Shown: positions 9,977 to 19,884 of the stretch, piece after piece
How the letters are laid out: the number at the start of each line of letters is the position of its first letter
Position numbering within the stretch: position 1 is the first letter of the stretch
Assembly: GCA_030429835.1 (NCBI GenBank)
Contig: JAUIGC010000003.1
Span: 1-64,000 of the forward strand
Length of the DNA: 64,000 nucleotides
Direction of reading: 5' to 3'
Source of the DNA: Bacteroidia bacterium
GTDB taxonomy: Bacteria > Bacteroidota > Bacteroidia > Flavobacteriales > Flavobacteriaceae
Position numbers and translations under genes: made by a program
Notes under the pieces: model-generated
What the model saw: the letters and a program-made list of their open reading frames with translations, nothing else
What the model was told of the DNA's origin: nothing
Database searches by the model: none

Positions 9977-11185
9977 TTACATGGATAGTTTGTTGTATTT
10001 GTTCATCATTTGTACTCCGTGGACCAAAGTTGCGCCACTTTCAATAGCCGCTCCAACGTGCACGGCCTCCATCATTTCCTCCTTGGTAATTCCTTTTTGT
10101 AGTCCGTCCTTGGTGTAGGCGTCTATACAATAAGGGCATTTTACAACATGGGAAACGGCCAGTGCAATCAGGGATTTTTCCCTGGCACTCAAGGCCCCTT
10201 CCTCAAAAACCTTTCCATAGTAATCAAAGAACTTGGTGCCGAGTTCCTCACTCCACTCGGTAATCTTGCTAAATTTTCTAAGGTCCTTTGGGTCGTAATA
10301 AGAATCTGCCATTTTTTTCTGTGTTTTGGATTGTATATTCTGTTTTTTAAAATCGATATTGAAGGAAATAGGTATTCCTTGCCCCATTTTTTCTATTTCC
10401 GGAAGGATTTCCATATTATCCCATATTCCTGATGCTAGGGTGTCCGCATATTCCTCGGGCAAATGGTTTTGGAGCATATGCCGCTGGGCGGTCTCAAAAT
10501 CATATTCAAAGGATTTATGTGTAAAAGATAGATCACCGTCCTTCTCTTCCAAAACTACGTACCATACCCTAGGTGTGCCATCATTTGCCGGCATCCCTAT
10601 TACCCCCGGATTGATCCATAGTTTCTCCTTTATGTTTTGATGAAAGGGAAGACCACAATGTCCGGCAATCACTACATCGCTATAGGTAGCTTCAAAACAG
10701 GTTTCCTTACTTTCTTGGGCATTGGATTTAAATATGAATTCCGAAACGTTGCCATAATTACCGTGGACCACCGTTACTTTTTTACCCGCATATTCAAAGC
10801 TGATATTTTCAGGAATAGCGTCTATCCATGTTAGGGATTCTTGAGACAATTTCATTTTTGTATATGGGAACCACATCTTGGAGAAACTGTCACAACGTCC
10901 ACCGGCCTTAAAATCACATCCACAATCCTCACTGTCATTGGCCAACTGTAATTCAACATTGCCCGCAATACTTAAAGCGCCCCATTTTTTGAAAGTCTGA
11001 ATGGTTTCTTCGGGTTGGGCACAATATCCGGTAATGTCTCCCGTACAAATGCAATTATCCCCTTGTATGCCTTCCTCTTTTGCTATGGAAATTAATTTTT
11101 CTAAGGCCTGAAGATTACTATAAACGCCCCCAAAGAGAAGCATTTTGCCTTTTTTGTTTCCTACATGAACTATTTTGTCAGCCAT
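9977..11185 (-). CDS. Fusion protein: metallophosphoesterase + AhpD/CMD-like (arsenosugar-associated peroxidase-like) domain
   Basis: N-term GGVYSNLQALEKLI...CTGDITGYCAQPEE...GNVE...VVHGNYG...AGHCGLPF; C-term MADSYYDPKDLRKF...ALAVSHVVKCPYCIDAYTKDGLQKG (CxxC). One continuous frame; start set at MADKIVHV, overlapping the upstream gene. Confidence 0.85.
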   Translation of the reverse strand: MADKIVHVGNKKGKMLLFGGVYSNLQALEKLISIAKEEGIQGDNCICTGDITGYCAQPEETIQTFKKWGALSIAGNVELQLANDSEDCGCDFKAGGRCDSFSKMWFPYTKMKLSQESLTWIDAIPENISFEYAGKKVTVVHGNYGNVSEFIFKSNAQESKETCFEATYSDVVIAGHCGLPFHQNIKEKLWINPGVIGMPANDGTPRVWYVVLEEKDGDLSFTHKSFEYDFETAQRHMLQNHLPEEYADTLASGIWDNMEILPEIEKMGQGIPISFNIDFKKQNIQSKTQKKMADSYYDPKDLRKFSKITEWSEELGTKFFDYYGKVFEEGALSAREKSLIALAVSHVVKCPYCIDAYTKDGLQKGITKEEMMEAVHVGAAIESGATLVHGVQMMNKYNKLSM

Positions 11186-12510
11186 TTGGGTATAAAGTAT
11201 AATAGGGTACAACATAAAATTCCCCAAACATTAATCCAAAGTAAATCTGCATATTTACCGGTCGTAAATATGAATTGTTCGGGGAACCAATTAAGAACCA
11301 GGAAAAGACCAAATATCAGTCCACATAGAACGCTCAAGTGAAAACTGATTTTTGGAGCTTTCCCCTTCCAGAAAAGGAATATAGGGGTAAGCCCTATGAC
11401 CATGGTTCCGCTTATGGTCGTAGCCGATAGTATTTCGGCATCCATAAAAACAGGAATAGTGCCAATAATTGCAATCACGATCATGGACCATCTTCCTACG
11501 GAAAGGGTATTGCCTACATTTAAATCGATCGCAATCAACTTGGAGAACGATGAAAACGTGGAATCCAAGGTGGAGGCCGCAGAGGTAATCATAATGAAAT
11601 TGATAATCAACAAGGTTACTATCCCAAAGGCCTTGCCTACTTCCACCGCTGCCTGACCTACGATACCCTGGGATTGAGCATAAACACCAATGGTGCTGAA
11701 CAGTATAATACAAATAGCTCCCACCAGGCTGGCCCAGAGAAAACTTCTTAAGGTAATCATGGGTTGACTAATAAATCCTCTATCCGTTAAAACCGGATCG
11801 TGAAATGGATAACTGAAGGATTGTATCAAAGCGGCAAATAGTAGGTTTAAGCCCATCTCAAAAGACCAAACACCAGAATTAAAAGTCTCATTGACCGTGA
11901 AATCCGTTTTTGGACCATAAATGGTATATAGAATTACAATTAGCAAGATGGTAAATAAAGACATTTGTACGACATCCGTAAAAATGGAACTGCTCATCCC
12001 CCCTTTTATAACATAAGCCAAAGTCAATACTGTGAAAACAAGAATGCTCCAATAATATGTACTACTTCCCATATCCCCAAAATAAGAACCAATGACCATG
12101 GTATTGCTCCATACCTCGTTAAATAAACGAATGGCTATCAAAAGTGAGAAAACGAGGACAGCAGTCCTACCGAATTTCGTGGTTAAAAAATCATGAATGC
12201 TGTTATAGTGGCCGTATTTCCTCATCCTATATATGATAATGCCGGCAACGGCGAAGGAAAGGTAATATCCTGCATAGGCGACGCCTCCCACAATACCAAA
12301 TTCCAACCCTAAGTTAGCCGCATTGGTAATACTCTTGGCAAAAATCCATGAGATAACAAGGCTACCCATTAATACGAAGGTATTTGGGGATTTCATTTTT
12401 TGCACCGCCTTAAAAAACTGATTGGTATTTTTCGCAAAAGGTGCAAGTACAAATAGTATCAAGCTAGATACTACAATCATTCCCCATTGCCAAATAAGTA
12501 AATCAGTCAT
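11170..12510 (-). CDS. Sodium:solute symporter family (SSS) transporter
   Basis: 446 aa, about 13 hydrophobic helices, SIHDFLTTKFGR, VIKGGMSSSIFTDVVQ, TSAASTLDSTFSSFSKL. Confidence 0.87.
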   Translation of the reverse strand: MTDLLIWQWGMIVVSSLILFVLAPFAKNTNQFFKAVQKMKSPNTFVLMGSLVISWIFAKSITNAANLGLEFGIVGGVAYAGYYLSFAVAGIIIYRMRKYGHYNSIHDFLTTKFGRTAVLVFSLLIAIRLFNEVWSNTMVIGSYFGDMGSSTYYWSILVFTVLTLAYVIKGGMSSSIFTDVVQMSLFTILLIVILYTIYGPKTDFTVNETFNSGVWSFEMGLNLLFAALIQSFSYPFHDPVLTDRGFISQPMITLRSFLWASLVGAICIILFSTIGVYAQSQGIVGQAAVEVGKAFGIVTLLIINFIMITSAASTLDSTFSSFSKLIAIDLNVGNTLSVGRWSMIVIAIIGTIPVFMDAEILSATTISGTMVIGLTPIFLFWKGKAPKISFHLSVLCGLIFGLFLVLNWFPEQFIFTTGKYADLLWINVWGILCCTLLYFIPKWLTK

Positions 12511-12516
12511 TTTAAA

Positions 12517-13959
12517 CTATTCTTCGTCCCACCAAACCTTTATATTGATACTATTGCCATCCGTTTTGTTGGCGGCCATGGTGTAATTCACATTATTTAA
12601 TGCCTCTTCCTCACCAGGGTAGGGCATTCTAACCGGTATTAAATCATTGTTTAGGCTTGCCGATATTGTTTTCAATTGTGGAAAGCCTGTTCTTCTATAT
12701 TCTATCCAGCCTTCATACCCATTGATCATATTGGCGATCCATTTTTGGGTTATGATATTTTCCAAAGGATTTCCATTATTAAATGCACCTTCGGCCGATA
12801 GATAATTGGAAGGAAGGGCCACTTGCCAATACTCAAAAGCCTGCATCACACCTAAGTCGTATAGCTGTTGTGCATCGGCGGTAATCAAGCCTTTCTGAGC
12901 TGCTTCCGCAAGTAAAAAATGGGTTTCCATACTGGTCATGAAATTAGCGTCCAAAAGTCCCGTGTTTTCCCTGAAAATAGTTCCTGCCAAGGAATAATCG
13001 GCCAAGGAAACTATGGTCGAGGAGGCATCGATACCGTTTAAAAGCCCGTTATACTCATCTCCTGAACCACTATTGGCGTAAGGTCTAAAAAGTCTTGAGA
13101 TGCGCGAATCGTTAAGATTGGTCAAAATTTCGTCCATGGTTTCGGACATGACAAAGTTGTTGAAATCCCCGATACGAAGTCTTGCAAGCCTAAAATTATT
13201 GGGTTCTCCATCCGTGAAGTTAAAGATGGCGTTTTGGCTATTTTCCTTGATGTAGTTGTCCGCATCAAAAATAGTTTGAAGTTGGGATGATACGTCCAAT
13301 TTGGAGGAAACCCGCATGAGGTATTTGATTTTTAACGAATTGGCAAAACGTATCCATCCATCAAGGTCACCGTTAAACAAGATGTCTCCTTCAAGTGCAA
13401 TGGCACCATTGTAGGACTGAATGGCCTCTATACCCTTTTGAAGATTATCAAATATTCCCTCGGGGTCCATGTAGATGGATTCTTGGGAATCATAAACCGG
13501 GGTTACGGTACCATTTTCTCCTTTAAAAGCCTCAAAATAAGGAACGTCCCCAAATAAATCGGTAAGGGCCGAGGCCATATAGGCTTTCATGATTCTTGCT
13601 GGGCCCTCGTAGACTTTAAAAGAAGGATTTTCTAGGGACAAGTCGAGCATAATCTCGTTATCCCTTAGATTTTGATAAAAAATAGGCCATGGATTGCCTC
13701 CCAATTGCGGGGATTTCAGGTTATGCCTATCAAACAGGTTAAAATCCAAGGCAGTTGTATACTGTCCCAATAAATTTCCAGCAGTAAAACCTTCGTAGGA
13801 CATTTGCTCCCCATAGTCATAAATGACCTGCCTAAGTAAAAGGCTTGGTTGTATACTTACAGGTGCATTGGGATTGGTGTTGATATCCTCAAAATCTTGG
13901 GTACAACCTATCAGCGTCAATAAAAGAAATAAGCTATATATTTTGTTCATCGTTTTCAT
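12517..13959 (-). CDS. SusD/RagB-like outer-membrane lipoprotein
   Basis: Lipobox LLTLIGCTQDFEDINTNPNAP; SusD-like fold motifs (NSLKIKYLMRVS, FLLAEAAQKG); directly follows SusC. Confidence 0.93.
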   Translation of the reverse strand: MKTMNKIYSLFLLLTLIGCTQDFEDINTNPNAPVSIQPSLLLRQVIYDYGEQMSYEGFTAGNLLGQYTTALDFNLFDRHNLKSPQLGGNPWPIFYQNLRDNEIMLDLSLENPSFKVYEGPARIMKAYMASALTDLFGDVPYFEAFKGENGTVTPVYDSQESIYMDPEGIFDNLQKGIEAIQSYNGAIALEGDILFNGDLDGWIRFANSLKIKYLMRVSSKLDVSSQLQTIFDADNYIKENSQNAIFNFTDGEPNNFRLARLRIGDFNNFVMSETMDEILTNLNDSRISRLFRPYANSGSGDEYNGLLNGIDASSTIVSLADYSLAGTIFRENTGLLDANFMTSMETHFLLAEAAQKGLITADAQQLYDLGVMQAFEYWQVALPSNYLSAEGAFNNGNPLENIITQKWIANMINGYEGWIEYRRTGFPQLKTISASLNNDLIPVRMPYPGEEEALNNVNYTMAANKTDGNSINIKVWWDEE

Positions 13960-13961
13960 TC

Positions 13962-16900
13962 TTAAAAATTAAACCCTGCCTTTATGCCAATGCTACGTGT
14001 AGTAGCGTAAGACATATCCTCTACACCACTAATAAAACCTTGACCTTGTACGGCAAGTTGTTCCGGGTCAAAATGTGGATTTTCAGTAAGGGCAAAAAGA
14101 TTTCTGCCAATCAATGAAAGATTTAATTGGGCATCTTGATTAAACACGGACAGGTCCTTAAAGGTGTATCCTATCGAAAACTGGCGTAATTTCAGAAAGG
14201 AAGCGTCATAAACATTGTTTTCCTCATGATTACGATCGTAAAACTGGCGATAGTAGCTCTCCGCCGACACTGCAACCGTATTTGGGGAGTATGCAGGGTT
14301 GTCCTCCGTTCCGGTGTTGACCACTCCAACAGGCACGATACCCGCTTCCGGGCGAAAAGATGTTTCCGCCAGTTGACCGCCTACGTTGCCCAACGCCCTT
14401 GTTCTAGAAACGATAATCCCACCTTGGCGCCAGTCCAGAAGAAAACCAAGGTTCCAGTTTTTATAATTGAATTGATTATTGAAACCCAACATAAAATCCG
14501 GATTGTAGTTCCCTAAATTTTGCAGATCGTTATTGGGGATGTACCTTCCTTCATCAGTAAGTATAAAGTCACCATTTTCATTCCTTAAATAGCCTGTGCC
14601 ATATAAATCACCAACACGTCCACCTTCTTCCACCTGAAGATATACCGTTTGGTTTTGACTATCGTAAATTCTTGAATATGCCAGTGTCAACCTGCCATCC
14701 TCCTGTGGTAAATCAACAACAGTAGCCCTGTTCGTACTAAAATTCAAGGTGCTGTTCCATTTAAAATTATCGGAGATTATAGGGGAAATCCCAGCTATAA
14801 CCTCTAACCCTTTGGAACGGACGCTTCCCGCATTGACGACCTGCTGCGTATAACCGGAAGATATCCCAATGGGAAGAGATATGATCTGGTCTTTGGTCAA
14901 GGCGTTATAGTAAGAAATATCAAAACGTAACTGATCTCCAAAAAAACGTACATCTGCACCAAATTCTAGGGATGAGGTACGCTCTGGCTGCAAATTGGGA
15001 TTGGCAATCGTATTCTGGTTGCTAAAGGTAGGTTGGCCATTGAAGGGTGTTCTGGACACAAAGGCTCCCGTAGTCTGATATGGGTTTGTATCGTTACCTA
15101 CCTGTGCCCAACTAGCACGTAGTTTTGCAAAAGAGATTACTTCCGGCAGTTGCACTACTTCAGAAAGAATGAAACTGGAAGATACGGATGGATAGAAGAA
15201 CGAGGTATTATCTACCGAAAATGGAGTGGCCAAGGCGCTGGACCAGTCATTTCTTCCCGTGACATCCAAAAAGAGGAAATCATTATAACCCAATTTCATC
15301 AAGCCATAAAAGCTATTGATGCGTTTGTTGGATTCAAACTCAAAAACCTCAACGGGAGATGCCGCGTTCGAAAGTCTAAAGATTCCCGGTTGTGCCAAGC
15401 TGGTGGTTTGAGACTGGGAGGTAAAGGCCTTCTGGTCCAATCGGTTTCCACCCAAACTTACATCCAAGCTCACATCGGTAAAACGATTGGTATAATTTAA
15501 AAGGAAATCTGTGTTTATTTCCCTAAAGAAAACATCATGTTCGGCATATCCCCCGTTCTGAAATCTATTAGAACTAAAGGCTCGTCTTAATTGTCGGAGT
15601 TCACTGGAATAGTCCATACCTGTTCGTATCGATGCCGACAAATGATCCGTAATATCATAGCTAGCGGAAACGTTTCCAAAAACCCGGTCCCTGTTAAAGG
15701 AATTTCGGTTTTCGTACATAATGAAAAAAGGATTGTCAAAATAGGTATAGTTAAAGGAATACTGCTGTACACCTTCCAGGCCTGGTTGCCAGTAATTTCG
15801 CAGGCTTTCCATATTAAGCGAACGGGGCCCCCAACCTACCAAGGAATAATTTACGTTTTCGGAACCATAGCCGTTGGATGGTCGGTTGGCGCTTTTAGAG
15901 TTGATATAGCTGATGGAAGAATTGATTTTTAATTTTTCAATCGGTCTAAAGCCCAAACGTGCGCTTATGGTTTGCCTGTCCAGATTTACACCTGGAATGA
16001 TGGATTCGCTTCTTAAATCCGTAAAGGAAAGGCGGTAGTTGCCTTTTTCAAAATTGGAGGCAACGGCAATATTGTTGATAAGCGTAGTTCCCGTCCTGTA
16101 AAAATCCTTTAGGTTATCCGGATGTGAAACAAAGGGGGTAGGGGTAATGGGTAGACCACTATAGAGTGCGGTATCCCCCCCACGTACTACGGTTCCATCG
16201 GCTAAAGTTACAGGGCTATCAAATTGGGGAATAAGGTTTCCTACGTCCAAACGAGGCCCCCAACTATAGGAAATAAGATCATTGGTACCGCCTCCAAGAC
16301 CATCTACAAAAGCAAACTGTCCTGCATTACCCTGTCCGTATTCATTTTGGAAGTCGGGCAATTGAAAAGCCGTATCTACAAAAAAGCTTGTGTTGTAGCT
16401 AATCCCAAGGCCCGTAGTGTTTCTGCCATTTTTGGTTTCAATGACAATGACCCCGTTGGAAGCCCGGGTACCATATAAAGCGGCAGCACTTGGACCTTTA
16501 AGTACGGAAACCTCGGCAATATCATCAGGATTAACTTCCATGGCACCATTTCCAAAATCAATTTCCTGGAAGCCGGCAGCGGCCTCGTTGGTAAAATTAA
16601 AAACCGAATTATTGTTAATGGGCACTCCATCGACTATGAAGAGCGGGTTGTTATTGGAAAAGGAAGCTTCGCCCCTAATGGTTATCTTTGAGGTGGATCC
16701 TACTCCAGTGGGCCCTTGATTAATGGTAACACCGGCCAATTTTCCCGAAAGGTTGTCCAGAAAATTCACTGATTTGACTTCGGTTACACCCTGTGCATCC
16801 AAACTTTGGACCACATAGCCCAATTCTTTTGTTTCCCTTTTAAGTCCCAAGGCTGTTAGGACTACTTCGTCAAGTTGCTCAGAAGATTCCAATAAGGTAA

Positions 16901-17165
16901 TTTCTATATAGATCAGACCATTAATGGGCACTTTCTGCGTTTGATAACCTATTGCAGAAAATTCCAAAGTACCCGTTTTATCGGGAGTATTTATAGAAAA
17001 TTTTCCTTCTTCATCTGTTGTGGCTCCTTTGTTAGTCCCGGTTAAAAGAACATTGACGTAAGGAATTCCGCTTCCGGCGGCATCCGTTACAGTTCCCGAA
17101 ACGATATTTTGGGAAAAGACCATTGTAGTCATGAGCATAAGCATGACCAACGTAATATATTTCAT
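13962..17165 (-). CDS. SusC/RagA family TonB-dependent receptor
   Basis: Carboxypeptidase-regulatory-like N domain, plug (VDGVPINNN, VLKGPSAAALYGTRASNGVIVIETK), C-terminal beta-barrel; 1067 aa. Confidence 0.96.
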   Translation of the reverse strand: MKYITLVMLMLMTTMVFSQNIVSGTVTDAAGSGIPYVNVLLTGTNKGATTDEEGKFSINTPDKTGTLEFSAIGYQTQKVPINGLIYIEITLLESSEQLDEVVLTALGLKRETKELGYVVQSLDAQGVTEVKSVNFLDNLSGKLAGVTINQGPTGVGSTSKITIRGEASFSNNNPLFIVDGVPINNNSVFNFTNEAAAGFQEIDFGNGAMEVNPDDIAEVSVLKGPSAAALYGTRASNGVIVIETKNGRNTTGLGISYNTSFFVDTAFQLPDFQNEYGQGNAGQFAFVDGLGGGTNDLISYSWGPRLDVGNLIPQFDSPVTLADGTVVRGGDTALYSGLPITPTPFVSHPDNLKDFYRTGTTLINNIAVASNFEKGNYRLSFTDLRSESIIPGVNLDRQTISARLGFRPIEKLKINSSISYINSKSANRPSNGYGSENVNYSLVGWGPRSLNMESLRNYWQPGLEGVQQYSFNYTYFDNPFFIMYENRNSFNRDRVFGNVSASYDITDHLSASIRTGMDYSSELRQLRRAFSSNRFQNGGYAEHDVFFREINTDFLLNYTNRFTDVSLDVSLGGNRLDQKAFTSQSQTTSLAQPGIFRLSNAASPVEVFEFESNKRINSFYGLMKLGYNDFLFLDVTGRNDWSSALATPFSVDNTSFFYPSVSSSFILSEVVQLPEVISFAKLRASWAQVGNDTNPYQTTGAFVSRTPFNGQPTFSNQNTIANPNLQPERTSSLEFGADVRFFGDQLRFDISYYNALTKDQIISLPIGISSGYTQQVVNAGSVRSKGLEVIAGISPIISDNFKWNSTLNFSTNRATVVDLPQEDGRLTLAYSRIYDSQNQTVYLQVEEGGRVGDLYGTGYLRNENGDFILTDEGRYIPNNDLQNLGNYNPDFMLGFNNQFNYKNWNLGFLLDWRQGGIIVSRTRALGNVGGQLAETSFRPEAGIVPVGVVNTGTEDNPAYSPNTVAVSAESYYRQFYDRNHEENNVYDASFLKLRQFSIGYTFKDLSVFNQDAQLNLSLIGRNLFALTENPHFDPEQLAVQGQGFISGVEDMSYATTRSIGIKAGFNF

Positions 17166-17227
17166 GTAATAAGGATAGTGTTAGATTCAAAGTTGATACT
17201 TGGATTGTAATAATCCGTGATTCTTCA

Positions 17228-17911
17228 TCAAATTCTAACTAACACGGGAGAACCCTTATTGAAAGGGCGTTGTAGGCTTATAGAAGCATATAAATGCTCA
17301 ACTTGTATAATTGAGCTATGTACTGAATAAAGGCAACTGGCCAACAACAACCTTAGAGAAGTTGAAAGCGTTTTGATATAGTTGGATAAACACTGAATAT
17401 CCCTCAGGGTATCAATATCATTAAAAATGGGCAATTGGAAGATAGAAAAGCTATTCTTCCCAAAATGTTCAACTATGGACCGATAGAGGCTGGACTTTTG
17501 CCATGGAAGATTGACCATGGCATTACGGTCAAAATCTGTCCGATGTATCCCCATCAAATAAAAACCACCGTCCAAAGAAGGGCCAATCACCGTTTTTCCT
17601 TGGATAAGCGCTTCCGCGGCCGCTTTAATATGAGAGGATTTTAAGTGGGGAGTATCGTTTCCTATGGAGATAACCTTTTCAAAACCGGCATCAAATATAC
17701 TTTGTACGGCATTGGTAAAGCGTTCTCCAAAAGTGTCTCCTTTTTGATGCTTCTCGGTGAGGTGAAAATAGGTGAGGTTAGTTTTTTCGACTTCCTTGAG
17801 CGTTCTATCCGTTAAGGAATCGAATAATAATTCGCCATTGGTTAATGGTTTATTCCTAAGTTCCTCTTTGGAGGTATTCGCAAATATTAATACAGCGGTA
17901 TTTTGCATCAA
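17228..17911 (-). CDS. DUF2064 / TIGR04282-like (arsenosugar-associated) glycosyltransferase
   Basis: KVISIGNDTPHLKSSHIKAA, GPSLDGGFYLMGIH motifs of the CofC-like/DUF2064 transferase family. Confidence 0.8.
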   Translation of the reverse strand: MMQNTAVLIFANTSKEELRNKPLTNGELLFDSLTDRTLKEVEKTNLTYFHLTEKHQKGDTFGERFTNAVQSIFDAGFEKVISIGNDTPHLKSSHIKAAAEALIQGKTVIGPSLDGGFYLMGIHRTDFDRNAMVNLPWQKSSLYRSIVEHFGKNSFSIFQLPIFNDIDTLRDIQCLSNYIKTLSTSLRLLLASCLYSVHSSIIQVEHLYASISLQRPFNKGSPVLVRI

Positions 17912-18036
17912 AATTCAGGTAAACATTCCTAATTCTACTTAAACATACGATAAAAAACAGCAATGGTTTTAGTATTGGTACATTTTATCGGTTACTGACA
18001 AAGGAAAAAACCATAACTAAGTCAAAATGGCATAAA

Positions 18037-18054
18037 ACAGACCGTTAAGTCTGT
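18037..18054. promoter_or_regulatory. Putative TetR-type operator (imperfect palindrome)
   Basis: ACAGACC-GTTA-AGTCTGT; near-identical to 28584-28601; lies in the divergent intergenic region between the DUF2064 gene and htrA. Confidence 0.5.
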
Positions 18055-18297
18055 CAACAAAAAGGTATGTCCCTCTTTTGAACGCCACTGTTCTTTCTAA
18101 TACGGATGACAGTCGATGAAATGCACATTTTCTTACATTTTTTCAATCCTTTTTCTTAAAACCGACCCAATAGTCTAAAAAAGAACTTAAAAAATCATGA
18201 AATTTTAAAAAATTTTTAGCAATGGAATAGCTTCAAGTGGCACGGGTATTGACCTAATTTTGAAGTAAAGAAAAAAATAATTTTAAACTAGAATAAA

Positions 18298-19815
18298 ATG
18301 AATACAAACAAATCAAACAAAGGAAGTTTTAGAGTTTACTTCTTTTCTGCCGCTATTGCCCTAGCCGTAAGTCTTGGGGTTATTGGCATCAACAAATTAA
18401 ACCAAAAGGAGGAAATAAAAGGGGTTACCACGGTTGAAACCGTACAGGGGAAGCATGTTCTCTATACTGCGGACGATGAGGGTAACATTAAACCTTTGGA
18501 TTTTACGGATACCTCTAAAAAGGTATTGGATGCCGTAGTTCACATTAAATCTACAATGACCTCGCCATCTTATGGAAATCAAGGAGGAAGGGAGCTACCA
18601 GACCCTTTTAAGGAGTTTTTTGGCGACATGTTCAAGGGACAGACCCCAGAAGGAATGCAATCCCAGCCTAGGGTAGGTACGGGATCAGGTGTCATAATTA
18701 ATGACCAAGGGTATATTGTGACGAACAACCATGTTATAGATAATGCGGATGAGGTTGAGGTTACCCTATATGATAACGAGTCTTACAAAGCAACGGTCAT
18801 AGGTACGGACCCTACAACAGATTTGGCATTATTACATATTGATGCGGATAACCTTAAGACCATGTCCTTGGTCAACTCTGACGATGTGGAGGTAGGCGAA
18901 TGGGTTTTGGCGGTAGGAAACCCATTGGGACTTAACTCTACGGTTACGGCCGGTATCGTAAGTGCCAAGGCGCGTAGTATAAACATCAATAAGGAACAAT
19001 TTGCCGTAGAGAGCTTTATACAGACCGATGCCGCCATAAATCCCGGCAACAGTGGAGGAGCTTTGGTAAACTTGGATGGTAATTTGGTAGGCATCAATAC
19101 GGCCATTGCAAGTAGGACCGGCACATACACCGGGTATGGATTTGCGGTTCCCAGCAACATTGTTTCCAAAGTTGTGGAAGATTTATTGAAATATGGCAAT
19201 GTACAGCGAGGTATGTTGGGTGTAACGATTAGAACAATGGATAGTAATTTGGCACACGATAAGGACGTTGCATTTACCAAGGGTGTTTGGATCGAGCAAG
19301 TTGGTGAAAATAGTGCTGCGGACAAGGCCGGAATCAAACCAGGGGACATTGTCCTAAAGGTTAATGGCTTCGAAACCAACACCTCTCCAAGATTACAGGA
19401 AATCATTGCCAGTAAAAGACCTGGGGACGAGGTCACTCTCTTGGTGAATAGGGATGGAAAGGATAAAGAGTTTACGGTAATTCTTGAAAATGCCAATGGT
19501 AATACCGAAATTGTCAAAAAGGAGAAAAAGGAAATACTTAACCTGCTTGGGGCCGATTTTGAAAATCTGGATAAGGATTTAGCCAAGAAATTGGATTTGG
19601 ACGGTGGCGTTCAAGTGAACAAGTTATATCCTGGAAAGATTAGAAAGGAAACCCAGATGCGTGAAGGTTTTATCATCACCCATATTGACGGTAAACGTGT
19701 AAAGGATGTGGAAGATGTGGCCGATATTCTCGAAAACAAAAAAGGTGGCGTTATGATAGAAGGCGTCTATGAAGATGGAACCAAATACTATTATGCCTTT
19801 GGATTAGAATCGTAA
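18298..19815 (+). CDS. Do/HtrA (DegP/DegQ) family serine endoprotease
   Basis: Catalytic triad VTNNHVID, TDLALLHI, NPGNSGGALV; two PDZ-like regions; N-terminal TM anchor. Confidence 0.95.
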   Translation: MNTNKSNKGSFRVYFFSAAIALAVSLGVIGINKLNQKEEIKGVTTVETVQGKHVLYTADDEGNIKPLDFTDTSKKVLDAVVHIKSTMTSPSYGNQGGRELPDPFKEFFGDMFKGQTPEGMQSQPRVGTGSGVIINDQGYIVTNNHVIDNADEVEVTLYDNESYKATVIGTDPTTDLALLHIDADNLKTMSLVNSDDVEVGEWVLAVGNPLGLNSTVTAGIVSAKARSININKEQFAVESFIQTDAAINPGNSGGALVNLDGNLVGINTAIASRTGTYTGYGFAVPSNIVSKVVEDLLKYGNVQRGMLGVTIRTMDSNLAHDKDVAFTKGVWIEQVGENSAADKAGIKPGDIVLKVNGFETNTSPRLQEIIASKRPGDEVTLLVNRDGKDKEFTVILENANGNTEIVKKEKKEILNLLGADFENLDKDLAKKLDLDGGVQVNKLYPGKIRKETQMREGFIITHIDGKRVKDVEDVADILENKKGGVMIEGVYEDGTKYYYAFGLES

Positions 19816-19835
19816 GCGTGTATTTGGTTAATTTT

Positions 19836-19870
19836 AATGCCGTATGGAGATTTTAATTCCATGCGGCATT
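19836..19870 (+). terminator. Intrinsic terminator downstream of htrA
   Basis: AATGCCGTATGGA-gattttaat-TCCATGCGGCATT (13-bp stem, one G-T) followed by a short T-tract. Confidence 0.75.
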
Positions 19871-19884
19871 TTTATTTGAATGCA

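Noticed and set aside
18783-19586. 267-aa minus-strand ORF opposite htrA
   Set aside because: Antisense to a clear htrA gene, low-complexity Ser/Leu-rich translation with no recognisable motif; typical shadow ORF.
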